Part shown: one piece after another, positions 1 to 5,449 of the stretch
How the letters are laid out: each line of letters starts with the position of its first letter
How positions within the stretch are numbered: position 1 is the first letter of the stretch
DNA from: an uncultured Lachnospiraceae bacterium
GTDB taxonomy: Bacteria > Bacillota > Clostridia > Lachnospirales > Lachnospiraceae
Reading direction: 5' to 3'
DNA length: 8,612 nucleotides
Assembly: GCA_910588285.1 (NCBI GenBank)
Contig: CAJUQB010000150.1
Location: forward strand, 1-8,612
Notes under the pieces: model-generated
Database searches by the model: none
Told to the model about the DNA's origin: nothing
Seen by the model: only the letters and a program-made list of their open reading frames with translations
Made by a program: the position numbers and the translations under genes

Positions 1-54
1 GCAGTAACTATGCGGTTGATACCTTAATTAGTGAATCCGCATGAATAATTCAGG
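1..54. mobile_element. Probable insertion-sequence end (left edge, element extends out of window)
   Basis: Read from base 54 leftwards on the minus strand, this stretch begins CCTGAATTATTCA, an exact inverted copy of bases 8562-8574. About 26 bases further in lies CCGCATAGTTA, matched at the other edge by CCGCATAGCTA at nearly the same distance (one base different). The 8-mer ATCCGCAT also occurs at 35-42 and 8600-8607. Two linked matches at matching spacing, both at window edges and both where gene homology appears to stop, fit the terminal inverted repeats of an IS whose body lies outside. No transposase is visible and I cannot name the family. The adjacent flanks (TATA at 55-58, TAAA at 8558-8561) differ, so two separate insertions are more likely than one. 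Confidence 0.55.
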
Positions 55-150
55 TATAGAATTATCAATATCCGGCGGTATATTGGTAATGAGAATCCTG
101 AACTTGGGGAGGATGAACTGCTTCAAATCCTCTCCGAGTTTTCTTGTCCC

Positions 151-648
151 ATGAACCCTGACGTGGAGCGGTTTTTGAAGCACAGTTCCATTGAATTTAC
201 TAAAAAGAACCAATCTGTGACATATCTTGTGTTTTCTGTTGCTGACGGAAAATTGCTGGGATATTTTACGCTTGCATTAAAGCCGTTGACGGTAAGAGGT
301 GAAACGGCGAGCAATACGGTAAAGAGAAAATTGTTACGGGTTAGTGAGTTGGATAAAAAATCGGATACATATACCATGTCAGCTTATTTGATTGCACAAT
401 TAGGTAAAAATTATTCTGAAAATGATGGAAAAATGATTACTGGTGCAGAACTTCTTGAACTGGCATGGGATAAAATCAAAGCAACACAATATATGTTTGG
501 CGGCATGGTAACGTTTCTGGAAGCTGAAAATGAGGAAAATCTGTTATCTTTTTATCGGAACAACCGTTTTTCACAGTTTGATACTAGACAGACCACATCA
601 GATGCGGATGAATCGCATGAGTTGGTACAGCTTTTAAGGTTGCTCTAA
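151..648 (+). CDS. GNAT-type N-acetyltransferase, probably lacking its native 5' end
   Basis: The 165-residue product has the look of an acetyl-CoA-dependent GNAT acyltransferase: a beta-strand pair around residues 22-50 (YLVFSVADGKLLGYFTLALK), a central strand and helix near 75-110 (SAYLIAQLGKNY, then a helix starting ITGAELLELAW) and a C-terminal part typical of the fold, with VTFLEAENEENLLSFYRNNRF at about 120-140. The substrate cannot be told; the fold is used by small-molecule, ribosomal and tRNA-targeting toxin acetylases. The ATG at 151 has no ribosome site in front. The same frame stays open back to base 49 and encodes protein-like sequence (RYRIINIRRYIG, then GEDELLQILSEFSCP), so the ancestral start lay upstream. 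It is lost where the putative IS end finishes at base 54. I infer a 5'-truncated gene; whether it is expressed from 151 is unknown. It converges with the MazG-like gene. Confidence 0.6.
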   Translation: MNPDVERFLKHSSIEFTKKNQSVTYLVFSVADGKLLGYFTLALKPLTVRGETASNTVKRKLLRVSELDKKSDTYTMSAYLIAQLGKNYSENDGKMITGAELLELAWDKIKATQYMFGGMVTFLEAENEENLLSFYRNNRFSQFDTRQTTSDADESHELVQLLRLL

Positions 649-817
649 TGTGATCTATTAGTAGCTTTTATGATAGAGCATCTAGGCATCAATAATACGT
701 TTATGTGTTTTGGAATATTAATAATTGTGTCTGTATTACTGATTCTCTATATTTTCAGGCAATCGCCGACAAATTAGGTGTATTGAAAAAGTGAGGAAAA
801 AATTATAAAAATTTCGG
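649..817. other. AT-rich intergenic region between convergent genes
   Basis: This stretch separates the ends of the acetyltransferase and MazG-like genes. No hairpin followed by a T-run is convincing on either strand. A 35-codon frame (670-777) could encode a peptide with one hydrophobic segment (FGILIIVSVLLILYIF), but it has no ribosome site. In another frame, 756-794 reads QAIADKLGVLKK then stop, resembling a piece of an XRE helix-turn-helix; it may be a gene remnant or chance. Confidence 0.3.
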
Positions 818-1135
818 TTATCTGCCTTCTTCAAATTTAATCTTTGAAGGATATCTGCTTTCGTTCATTTCGGATTTCAATTTAATCACCTGTTCCATAT
901 CAATGTCATATATATTTGCAATGGCCAAAGCATAATAAATGACATCCCATAATTCTTCATCTACTGTGCCCTTAATTTCAGTATCATTTTGTGCTTTCAG
1001 ACCTTTTCTCATAGCACGGGAAAGTTCTCCGACTTCTTCGGATAATTTGAGAAAATAATCTTTCAGCAGTTCGGGCTGATAGTCCTTTTCCTTAATATAG
1101 GTCTGTAAATATTTTATTGTTGTTTTTCCATCCAT
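818..1135 (-). CDS. MazG-like nucleotide pyrophosphohydrolase
   Basis: The 105-residue protein fits the single-domain MazG/NTP-PPase family of all-alpha enzymes that hydrolyse nucleoside triphosphates to monophosphate and pyrophosphate with Mg2+. The EXXE...EXXD metal site is visible: E34 and E37 in SEEVGEL (residues 32-38), and E61 and D64 in DEELWDVIYY (59-68). The C-terminal helix carries the usual basic/Asn/Arg cluster (KLKSEMNESRYP, 85-96). Length is typical for stand-alone members. The ATG at 1135 is preceded by GGAGG (plus-strand 1148-1152) with a 12-base spacer, somewhat long. Such enzymes clean up aberrant nucleotides or lower nucleotide pools in stress and are often found near toxin-antitoxin or phage-defence genes. 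That agrees with the neighbouring HipB/HipA-like pair, but the exact nucleotide substrate is not predictable. It is transcribed away from that operon from its own promoter. Confidence 0.85.
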   Translation of the reverse strand: MDGKTTIKYLQTYIKEKDYQPELLKDYFLKLSEEVGELSRAMRKGLKAQNDTEIKGTVDEELWDVIYYALAIANIYDIDMEQVIKLKSEMNESRYPSKIKFEEGR

Positions 1136-1186
1136 ACAGTTTTTTTGCCTCCGTCAATTTTTGATTTACCGAATTGAAACGAATAA

Positions 1187-1215
1187 AGTATAGCACTGAT
1201 GTGGGCGATATTCAA
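1187..1215 (-). promoter_or_regulatory. Sigma-A-like promoter of the MazG-like gene
   Basis: On the minus strand TTGAAT (-35, plus coordinates 1210-1215) and TATACT (-10, 1187-1192) are separated by exactly 17 bases. Transcription would start near 1180 and give a leader of about 45 bases containing the GGAGG site at 1148-1152. Five of six bases match consensus in the -10 and four of six in the -35. Confidence 0.65.
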
Positions 1216-1466
1216 CTCTTGTTTTTGGACGATGATCGTAGTGGAAAGTGGAGTTAGGTCATCCCGTTGGACAGTGCCAAAGCGTTACAATTCAGGCCTG
1301 ACCGGCCGCGAACTGTAACGCATCCAGCCCATTGAAAAGTCGCCTGACGGCGAGGGGCTGGATGCACGCAACCGCTATTTTACTGGCCAGATGCCTTGCA
1401 GCAGGGTGCAAGGCACCGTGAATAGTACCGCCAAAGCTACAGAATGGTCTTGAAAAAAATATTCGC
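1216..1466. other. Non-coding stretch with three strong palindromes between divergent promoters
   Basis: No convincing gene lies here. Three inverted repeats follow each other within 135 bases. First: GCGTTACA (1282-1289) with TGTAACGC (1314-1321), extended by TTC/GAA, with an inner GGCC/GGCC hairpin (1295-1298, 1304-1307). Second: an 11-bp perfect stem (1320-1330 with 1355-1365, GCATCCAGCCC) with an inner TCGCC/GGCGA hairpin looped by TGAC (1340-1353). Third: a 9-bp perfect stem TGCCTTGCA/TGCAAGGCA with a 6-base loop (1392-1415). None is followed by a T-run, so ordinary terminators are unlikely. They could be a structured RNA, a single-strand-folding site such as a transfer origin or palindromic mobile element, or repressor sites. 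A short readable frame at 1165-1254 ends in TAG and may be gene debris. Confidence 0.6.
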
Positions 1467-1495
1467 TTGCTATTATTTCGGTATGACGATATAAT
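1467..1495 (+). promoter_or_regulatory. Sigma-A-like promoter of the XRE-HipA operon
   Basis: TTGCTA (1467-1472) and a perfect TATAAT (1490-1495) are separated by 17 bases. Start of transcription would be near 1502, only about 17 bases before the ATG. A loose dyad, TTATTTCG (1473-1480) against CGATATAATAA (1487-1497), lies across the spacer and -10 and is a plausible operator for autorepression by the encoded XRE protein, as in hipBA operons; that role is inferred. Confidence 0.7.
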
Positions 1496-1518
1496 AAGGG
1501 TGAGCGAGGTGAAGGAAT

Positions 1519-1941
1519 ATGATTATAGAAGATTTGCTGGATAAAAGAAACATGACAAAATACCGGCTTGCGGTTGTGGCGGGGGTGCCCCATGCGACGC
1601 TGAATGACATCTGCAGCGGGAAAACAAAGCTGGAAAAATGTTCTGCGGAAACAGTATATAAAATAGCAAATGCACTGGGTGTCTCTATGGAAATGCTGAC
1701 GGAAAGCGGGATTCGGGAAACGAAGAGGGAACGCAGCTTTGAATGCGGCCTGCCGGACTATCTGCAGCATGATCTTAATGCATACAAGGAAGGGCTGAAA
1801 ACAAAATCCGACCTTCTGGACTGCCTGTGGGGGGAACTGTACGGCAGCATCAACATGGCGGAAATCAGTGAGGGCTCCATTACTCCGGAACATGCGGACT
1901 ACCTCCGGCAGAAATATCTTTGGAAAGGAGCGTGCGTATGA
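1519..1941 (+). CDS. XRE-family helix-turn-helix repressor, HipB-like partner of the downstream kinase
   Basis: The 140-residue protein starts with an XRE/Cro-type DNA-binding domain (residues about 3-62): helix 2 around KYRLAVVAGV, recognition helix around HATLNDICSGKTKL, and the closing ETVYKIANALGVSMEML. Residues 63-140 are an extra C-terminal part, absent from small HipB proteins, that ends in a helical segment (TPEHADYLRQKYLW). The start ATG follows GAGGTGAAGGA (1506-1516), a good ribosome site. The stop codon overlaps the next start in ATGA, so the two genes are translationally coupled. By analogy with hipBA and hipBST operons it is expected to bind the promoter and neutralise the kinase-like protein; the C-terminal part could be the contact region. 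It is also possible that the pair is a regulator with a non-toxic kinase relative. Confidence 0.8.
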   Translation: MIIEDLLDKRNMTKYRLAVVAGVPHATLNDICSGKTKLEKCSAETVYKIANALGVSMEMLTESGIRETKRERSFECGLPDYLQHDLNAYKEGLKTKSDLLDCLWGELYGSINMAEISEGSITPEHADYLRQKYLWKGACV

Positions 1942-2858
1942 ATAAAAATATTGATTTTACCAGCTGCAGGCGGGTATTTGGCAAGGCATACAATGGTGCG
2001 AATGGAAAAAAGATTGCGGTGGAATATGAAGGGCGGCAGTATATGCTGAAATTCCCACCGTCAGGTCAGAAAAAGCCAACAGAGCTTTCCTATACCAACA
2101 GCTGTTTCTCGGAACACATTGCCTGCAGCATCTTCCGTATGCTGGGCGTTACGGCGCAGGAGACCATGCTTGGAACCTATGACGTGGCGGGGAAGACAAA
2201 AATTGTCTGTGCCTGCCGGGACTTTACCGCAGACGGAAAGCAGCTCTTTGATTTCTGCTCCATTAAGAATACAATCCTTGATTCGGACAGCAACGGAAGC
2301 GGAACGGAGCTTTCCGACATTCTGGAAACGATAGAAAAACAGCAGTTCATGGAACCGGGACGCCTGCTGGATCATTTTTGGGAGATGTTTGCCATAGACG
2401 CACTGCTGGGCAACTTTGACCGGCATAACGGCAACTGGGGATTTTTGTACGACCCTGTATCAAAGGCTACCGGCCTTGCCCCAGTTTATGCCTGTGGGAG
2501 CTGTCTGCTTCCACAGGCGGATGAAAGCGTGATGCAAAGTGTACTGGACAATGAGGATGCGTTAAATAAGAGGGTGTTCCAGTTCCCGACTTCTGCCGTG
2601 AAACTGGACGGCAGGAAAATTAATTATTATGATTACCTGACGAAAGTGGAAAATGCAGACTGTAATGAGGCAGTGAAGAGAATTTACGGCAGGCTGGATA
2701 TGGAGGAACTCCATCATTTCATAGAGAATACTCCATATATCAGTGATCTGCAGAAAGCGTTTTACAAAAAGTATATAAGGGCAAGGGCATCCCTGGTCCT
2801 TGCCCCCGCCCATGAAATGATCCTGGCCCTTGCCCCAGGGCGGACATGGAAGGCCTGA
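1938..2858 (+). CDS. Short HipA-like kinase (HipA C-terminal-domain family) with a changed metal-binding residue
   Basis: The 306-residue protein resembles HipA-type Ser/Thr kinases, which phosphorylate targets such as glutamyl-tRNA synthetase in E. coli. A glycine-rich loop region (YNGANGKK, residues 18-25) and the ATP-contacting Lys in YMLKFP (K38) precede the catalytic loop FAIDALLGNFDRHNGNWGFLY (D161, N166). The next motif, normally P-x-Y/F-D with a Mg-binding Asp, reads APVYACGSCL: Ala185 (GCC at 2490-2492) replaces Asp, so kinase activity may be weak or lost. It is much shorter than E. coli HipA (about 440 residues), lacking the separate N-subdomain 1, as does HipT of HipBST systems. 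I chose ATG 1938 over TTG 1920 because AAAGGAG (1924-1930) sits 7 bases ahead and the ATGA overlap is typical. The tail LVLAPAHEMILALAPG comes from a duplicated DNA stretch and may be non-native. Confidence 0.75.
   Translation: MNKNIDFTSCRRVFGKAYNGANGKKIAVEYEGRQYMLKFPPSGQKKPTELSYTNSCFSEHIACSIFRMLGVTAQETMLGTYDVAGKTKIVCACRDFTADGKQLFDFCSIKNTILDSDSNGSGTELSDILETIEKQQFMEPGRLLDHFWEMFAIDALLGNFDRHNGNWGFLYDPVSKATGLAPVYACGSCLLPQADESVMQSVLDNEDALNKRVFQFPTSAVKLDGRKINYYDYLTKVENADCNEAVKRIYGRLDMEELHHFIENTPYISDLQKAFYKKYIRARASLVLAPAHEMILALAPGRTWKA
2793..2836. repeat. Decayed 30-bp tandem duplication at the end of the HipA-like gene
   Basis: CTGGTCCTTGCCCC (2793-2806) recurs as CTGGCCCTTGCCCC (2823-2836), 13 of 14 bases, exactly 30 bp apart, followed by partly similar CATGAAATG and CATGGAAGG. 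The period is ten codons, giving LVLAP and LALAP in the product. GGGCAAGG (2779-2786) can pair with CCTTGCCC in either copy (2798-2805 or 2828-2835), so alternative hairpins are possible. No T-run follows. It sits at the transition from the AT-richer left segment to the GC-richer right one. Confidence 0.6.
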
Positions 2859-2919
2859 TTTCAGCCCTCTGCGCACCCTTTCCCCCAGAATGCATATGAT
2901 AAAACAAAAAAAGAAAACC

Positions 2920-3807
2920 ATGGATAGAGTAAAGAGAATTCTCAATGTTTCTTATGCATATCAAAGAGGATATTACGGCGAGGGTGTTGGCGTTGCGGTG
3001 ATGGATACCGGAATCTGCCAGCATCCTGATTTTCAATATAGAATTGCAGGATTTCGTGATTATGTGGGAAGGCGCAGGGAGAAATATGACGATAACGGCC
3101 ATGGCACCCATGTGGCGGGGATCATCGGCGGCAGCGGGTACATGTCCGGGGGCCGGTACAGCGGGATTGCCCCGGCCTGCCATCTCTATGGCTGCAAGGT
3201 GCTGGATCAGAAGGGGAACGGGAATACCAGAAATGTGGTGGAGGGGATCCAGTGGCTGATGGCCCACCGGGAGGAGCTGCGCTTACGCATCATCAATATT
3301 TCCGTGGGCATGGTGCTGGGCGCCAGGAGTGAGGAGAAGGGGCAGCTTCTGCGGGCTGTGGAGGAGGCCTGGGACCAGGATATTGTGGTGGTGGCCGCGG
3401 CCGGGAACAACGGCCCCAGGGAGGGGAGCGTTACCATACCGGGCATCAGCCGCAAGATCATTACCGTAGGCTGCTACGATGACCATGGGGAGGAGATCCG
3501 CGGACAGGGTCTGAAGCCGGAATATTCCGGCCGGGGGCCCACGGAGTGCTGCATTACCAAGCCGGAGCTGGTGGCCTGCGGTACGAATATTGTGAGCTGT
3601 GCGGAGAATAAGACGGGCTATGGCAGCAAAAGCGGAACCTCCATGGCAGCCCCTGTCATCAGCGGCGCCATAGCCCTGCTTCTGAGCAAATATCCCCATT
3701 TCTGCCCCCGGGATGTGAAGCTGCGGCTGTATGAGCGGGCAGTGGACCTGGGACTTCCCACCGCAAAACAGGGCTGGGGAACAGTAGACATGGCGAAGCT
3801 CTTGTGA
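2920..3807 (+). CDS. S8 family subtilisin-like serine peptidase, probably cytoplasmic
   Basis: From ATG 2920 the protein has 295 residues, essentially just a peptidase S8 catalytic domain. The triad is plain: Asp29 in AVMDTGI, His61 in NGHGTHVAG and Ser241 in SGTSMAAP, with oxyanion Asn163 in AAAGNNGP. There is no signal peptide, membrane segment or inhibitory propeptide, so it resembles compact intracellular or locally acting clostridial subtilases; its substrate is unknown. The frame is open from 2830, but the extra residues derive from DNA shared with the HipA-like gene and are not family-like. ATG 2890 and 2896 are alternatives without ribosome sites. ATG 2920 matches where the family-like sequence starts (MDRVKRILNVSYAYQRG), although only a poor purine tract precedes it. 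The upstream region may have been replaced when the left segment joined, so native expression could be altered. Confidence 0.88.
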   Translation: MDRVKRILNVSYAYQRGYYGEGVGVAVMDTGICQHPDFQYRIAGFRDYVGRRREKYDDNGHGTHVAGIIGGSGYMSGGRYSGIAPACHLYGCKVLDQKGNGNTRNVVEGIQWLMAHREELRLRIINISVGMVLGARSEEKGQLLRAVEEAWDQDIVVVAAAGNNGPREGSVTIPGISRKIITVGCYDDHGEEIRGQGLKPEYSGRGPTECCITKPELVACGTNIVSCAENKTGYGSKSGTSMAAPVISGAIALLLSKYPHFCPRDVKLRLYERAVDLGLPTAKQGWGTVDMAKLL

Positions 3808-3813
3808 TACAAT
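3785..3813 (+). promoter_or_regulatory. Sigma-A-like promoter of the cardiolipin synthase gene
   Basis: TAGACA (3785-3790, five of six to consensus) and TACAAT (3808-3813, five of six) are 17 bases apart. The promoter lies over the last codons and stop of the protease gene. Transcription would begin near 3820, leaving a leader of about 54 bases before the ATG at 3874, with the ribosome site GAAGAAGGA at 3857-3865. Confidence 0.6.
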
Positions 3814-3873
3814 GAAAAATATGCCTTTGTATGCAGGAAAGGTGTAATAACATTCGGAAGAAGGATTAATTTT

Positions 3874-5442
3874 ATGCAGATTCCCAAAGAAAATGTGGCG
3901 GTAAAGGTAAAATCCGTGAAAAAGGTACTGCTGGGAAGAGTGGTTGTTGTAGGCCTGGCTGTGGCAATCCAGCTTTCCTGGCTGCTGTGGATGCTGCTGC
4001 GGTTCAGTCTGGAGTACTCGATCCTGAACGTGCTGTTCCAGGTGGTGGGCACGGCGCCGGCTCTGTACATCATCAACCAGTGGAGCAATCCGGCTTATAA
4101 GATCGTCTGGACCTTTGTGATCCTGCTGTTTCCGGTGGTGGGGGTGACGATCTATTTTGTATTTGGCCGATCCAAGCTGACGAAAAAGACGCGGGAGCGG
4201 ATGGAGCGGATGCACAAGGAGGTGGCCCCCCATCTGCCCAGGCATCAGGAGCTGGAAGATGAGATCTATCAGAAGTCCAAAAGCGTGGGCAGACAGTCCA
4301 AGTACATTGCCGACTGGTCGGATTTTCCTGTATATACCAATACCTCCATGCGGTATTATTCCTGCGGGGAGAAGATGTTTCCGGATATGCTGGCGGATCT
4401 GGAGCAGGCGGAGCATTTTATTTTTCTGGAATATTTTATTATTGCAGAGGGCAGGATGTTTGATGAGATCTTAAAGATTCTGCGGCGGAAGGTAGCCCAG
4501 GGGGTGGATGTGCGTCTGATCTATGATGATTTTGGCTGCGTGACCACACTGCCCAGCAAGTTTTTCCTGACGCTGCAGGAGATGGGGATCCAGTGCGAGG
4601 TGTTCAATAAGCTGCGGCCGGCCATGTCCATTATTATGAATAACCGGGATCACCGGAAAATATTCGTGGTGGACGGCAAGGTGGGATATACCGGCGGCCT
4701 GAACCTGGCGGATGAGTATATCAATGAGCATGAGCGGTTCGGCTACTGGAAGGATACCGGCGTGCGTCTGGAGGGAGAGGCCGTATGGAGCTTTACGCTG
4801 ATGTTTCTGGAGATGTGGAATTACATCCGCCATTCTACAGAGGATTATGAGGCTTACCGTCCCAGCGTCTACCAGACCAGGCCTTTTGTGGCAGATGGCT
4901 ATATCCAGCCCTACGGCGACTCGCCCCTGGATCAGGAAAAGGTGGGGGAGAACATATATATGAATATCATTGGCCATGCCAGGGATTATGTATACATTTT
5001 CACCCCCTATCTGATCCTGGACAACGAGATGCTGACCTATCTGCGCAATGCGGCCAAGCGCGGGGTGGATGTGCGGATTGTCACCCCGGATATCCCGGAC
5101 AAAAGGGTCGTATTCTGGATGAGCCAGTCCTACTACCAGAGACTTCTGGAATGCGGGATCCGGATCTACCAGTATACGCCGGGCTTTATCCATGCCAAAT
5201 CCTTTGTCTGCGACGATCGGATTGCCACGGTGGGCAGTGTAAATATGGATTACCGCAGCCTGTACCTCCATTTTGAATGCGGGGTCTGGATGTACCAGTC
5301 CAGTGTGGTGGAGCAGGTGAAGCAGGATTCCCTGGACACCATAGCAAGGTCCCGGGAAATCACTGCCGATATGTGCCGGAACCATTCCTGGCTCAAGCGT
5401 GTGGTCCTAAGCGTGCTCCGCCTGATTGCCCCGCTGGTGTAG
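3874..5442 (+). CDS. cls: Cardiolipin synthase (phospholipase D superfamily)
   Basis: The 522-residue membrane enzyme should condense two phosphatidylglycerol molecules into cardiolipin plus glycerol. The N-terminus has about three hydrophobic segments (residues roughly 19-42, 46-67 and 74-97), as in Gram-positive Cls. Two HKD motifs follow: H260-x-K262-x4-D267 in HRKIFVVDGKVGYTGG and H440-x-K442-x4-D447 in HAKSFVCDDRIATVGS, each followed by the usual Gly-Ser/Gly and Asn (GGLNLADEY, GSVNMDYRS). Length is typical (about 480-520), the gene appears intact, and AGAAGGA lies 8 bases before the ATG. It is separated by 66 bases from the protease but has its own promoter. It ends 7 bases from the convergent carboxypeptidase gene, with no room for a separate terminator. 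Other PLD-type transferases are possible, but the topology and motif context favour Cls. Confidence 0.93.
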   Translation: MQIPKENVAVKVKSVKKVLLGRVVVVGLAVAIQLSWLLWMLLRFSLEYSILNVLFQVVGTAPALYIINQWSNPAYKIVWTFVILLFPVVGVTIYFVFGRSKLTKKTRERMERMHKEVAPHLPRHQELEDEIYQKSKSVGRQSKYIADWSDFPVYTNTSMRYYSCGEKMFPDMLADLEQAEHFIFLEYFIIAEGRMFDEILKILRRKVAQGVDVRLIYDDFGCVTTLPSKFFLTLQEMGIQCEVFNKLRPAMSIIMNNRDHRKIFVVDGKVGYTGGLNLADEYINEHERFGYWKDTGVRLEGEAVWSFTLMFLEMWNYIRHSTEDYEAYRPSVYQTRPFVADGYIQPYGDSPLDQEKVGENIYMNIIGHARDYVYIFTPYLILDNEMLTYLRNAAKRGVDVRIVTPDIPDKRVVFWMSQSYYQRLLECGIRIYQYTPGFIHAKSFVCDDRIATVGSVNMDYRSLYLHFECGVWMYQSSVVEQVKQDSLDTIARSREITADMCRNHSWLKRVVLSVLRLIAPLV

Positions 5443-5449
5443 TTATGCT

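Noticed and set aside
670..777. 35-residue single-segment membrane peptide
   Set aside because: The hydrophobic stretch is plausible, but there is no ribosome site or promoter and AT-rich DNA readily makes such frames.
1920..1937. TTG start for the HipA-like gene
   Set aside because: The ribosome site at 1924-1930 would lie inside the coding sequence; it fits ATG 1938 with the ATGA overlap.
2779..2839. Hairpin as a rho-independent terminator for the HipA-like operon
   Set aside because: The stems are inside the coding sequence and no T-run follows.
2830..2919. TTG start extending the protease by 30 residues
   Set aside because: The added sequence lies over the end of the HipA-like gene and the repeat, has no ribosome site and does not resemble a propeptide.
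3283..4416. Open frame of 377 codons on the minus strand
   Set aside because: It is antisense to the S8 protease and cls, both with complete active-site motifs; the His/Pro/Gln-rich translation is typical of a shadow frame.
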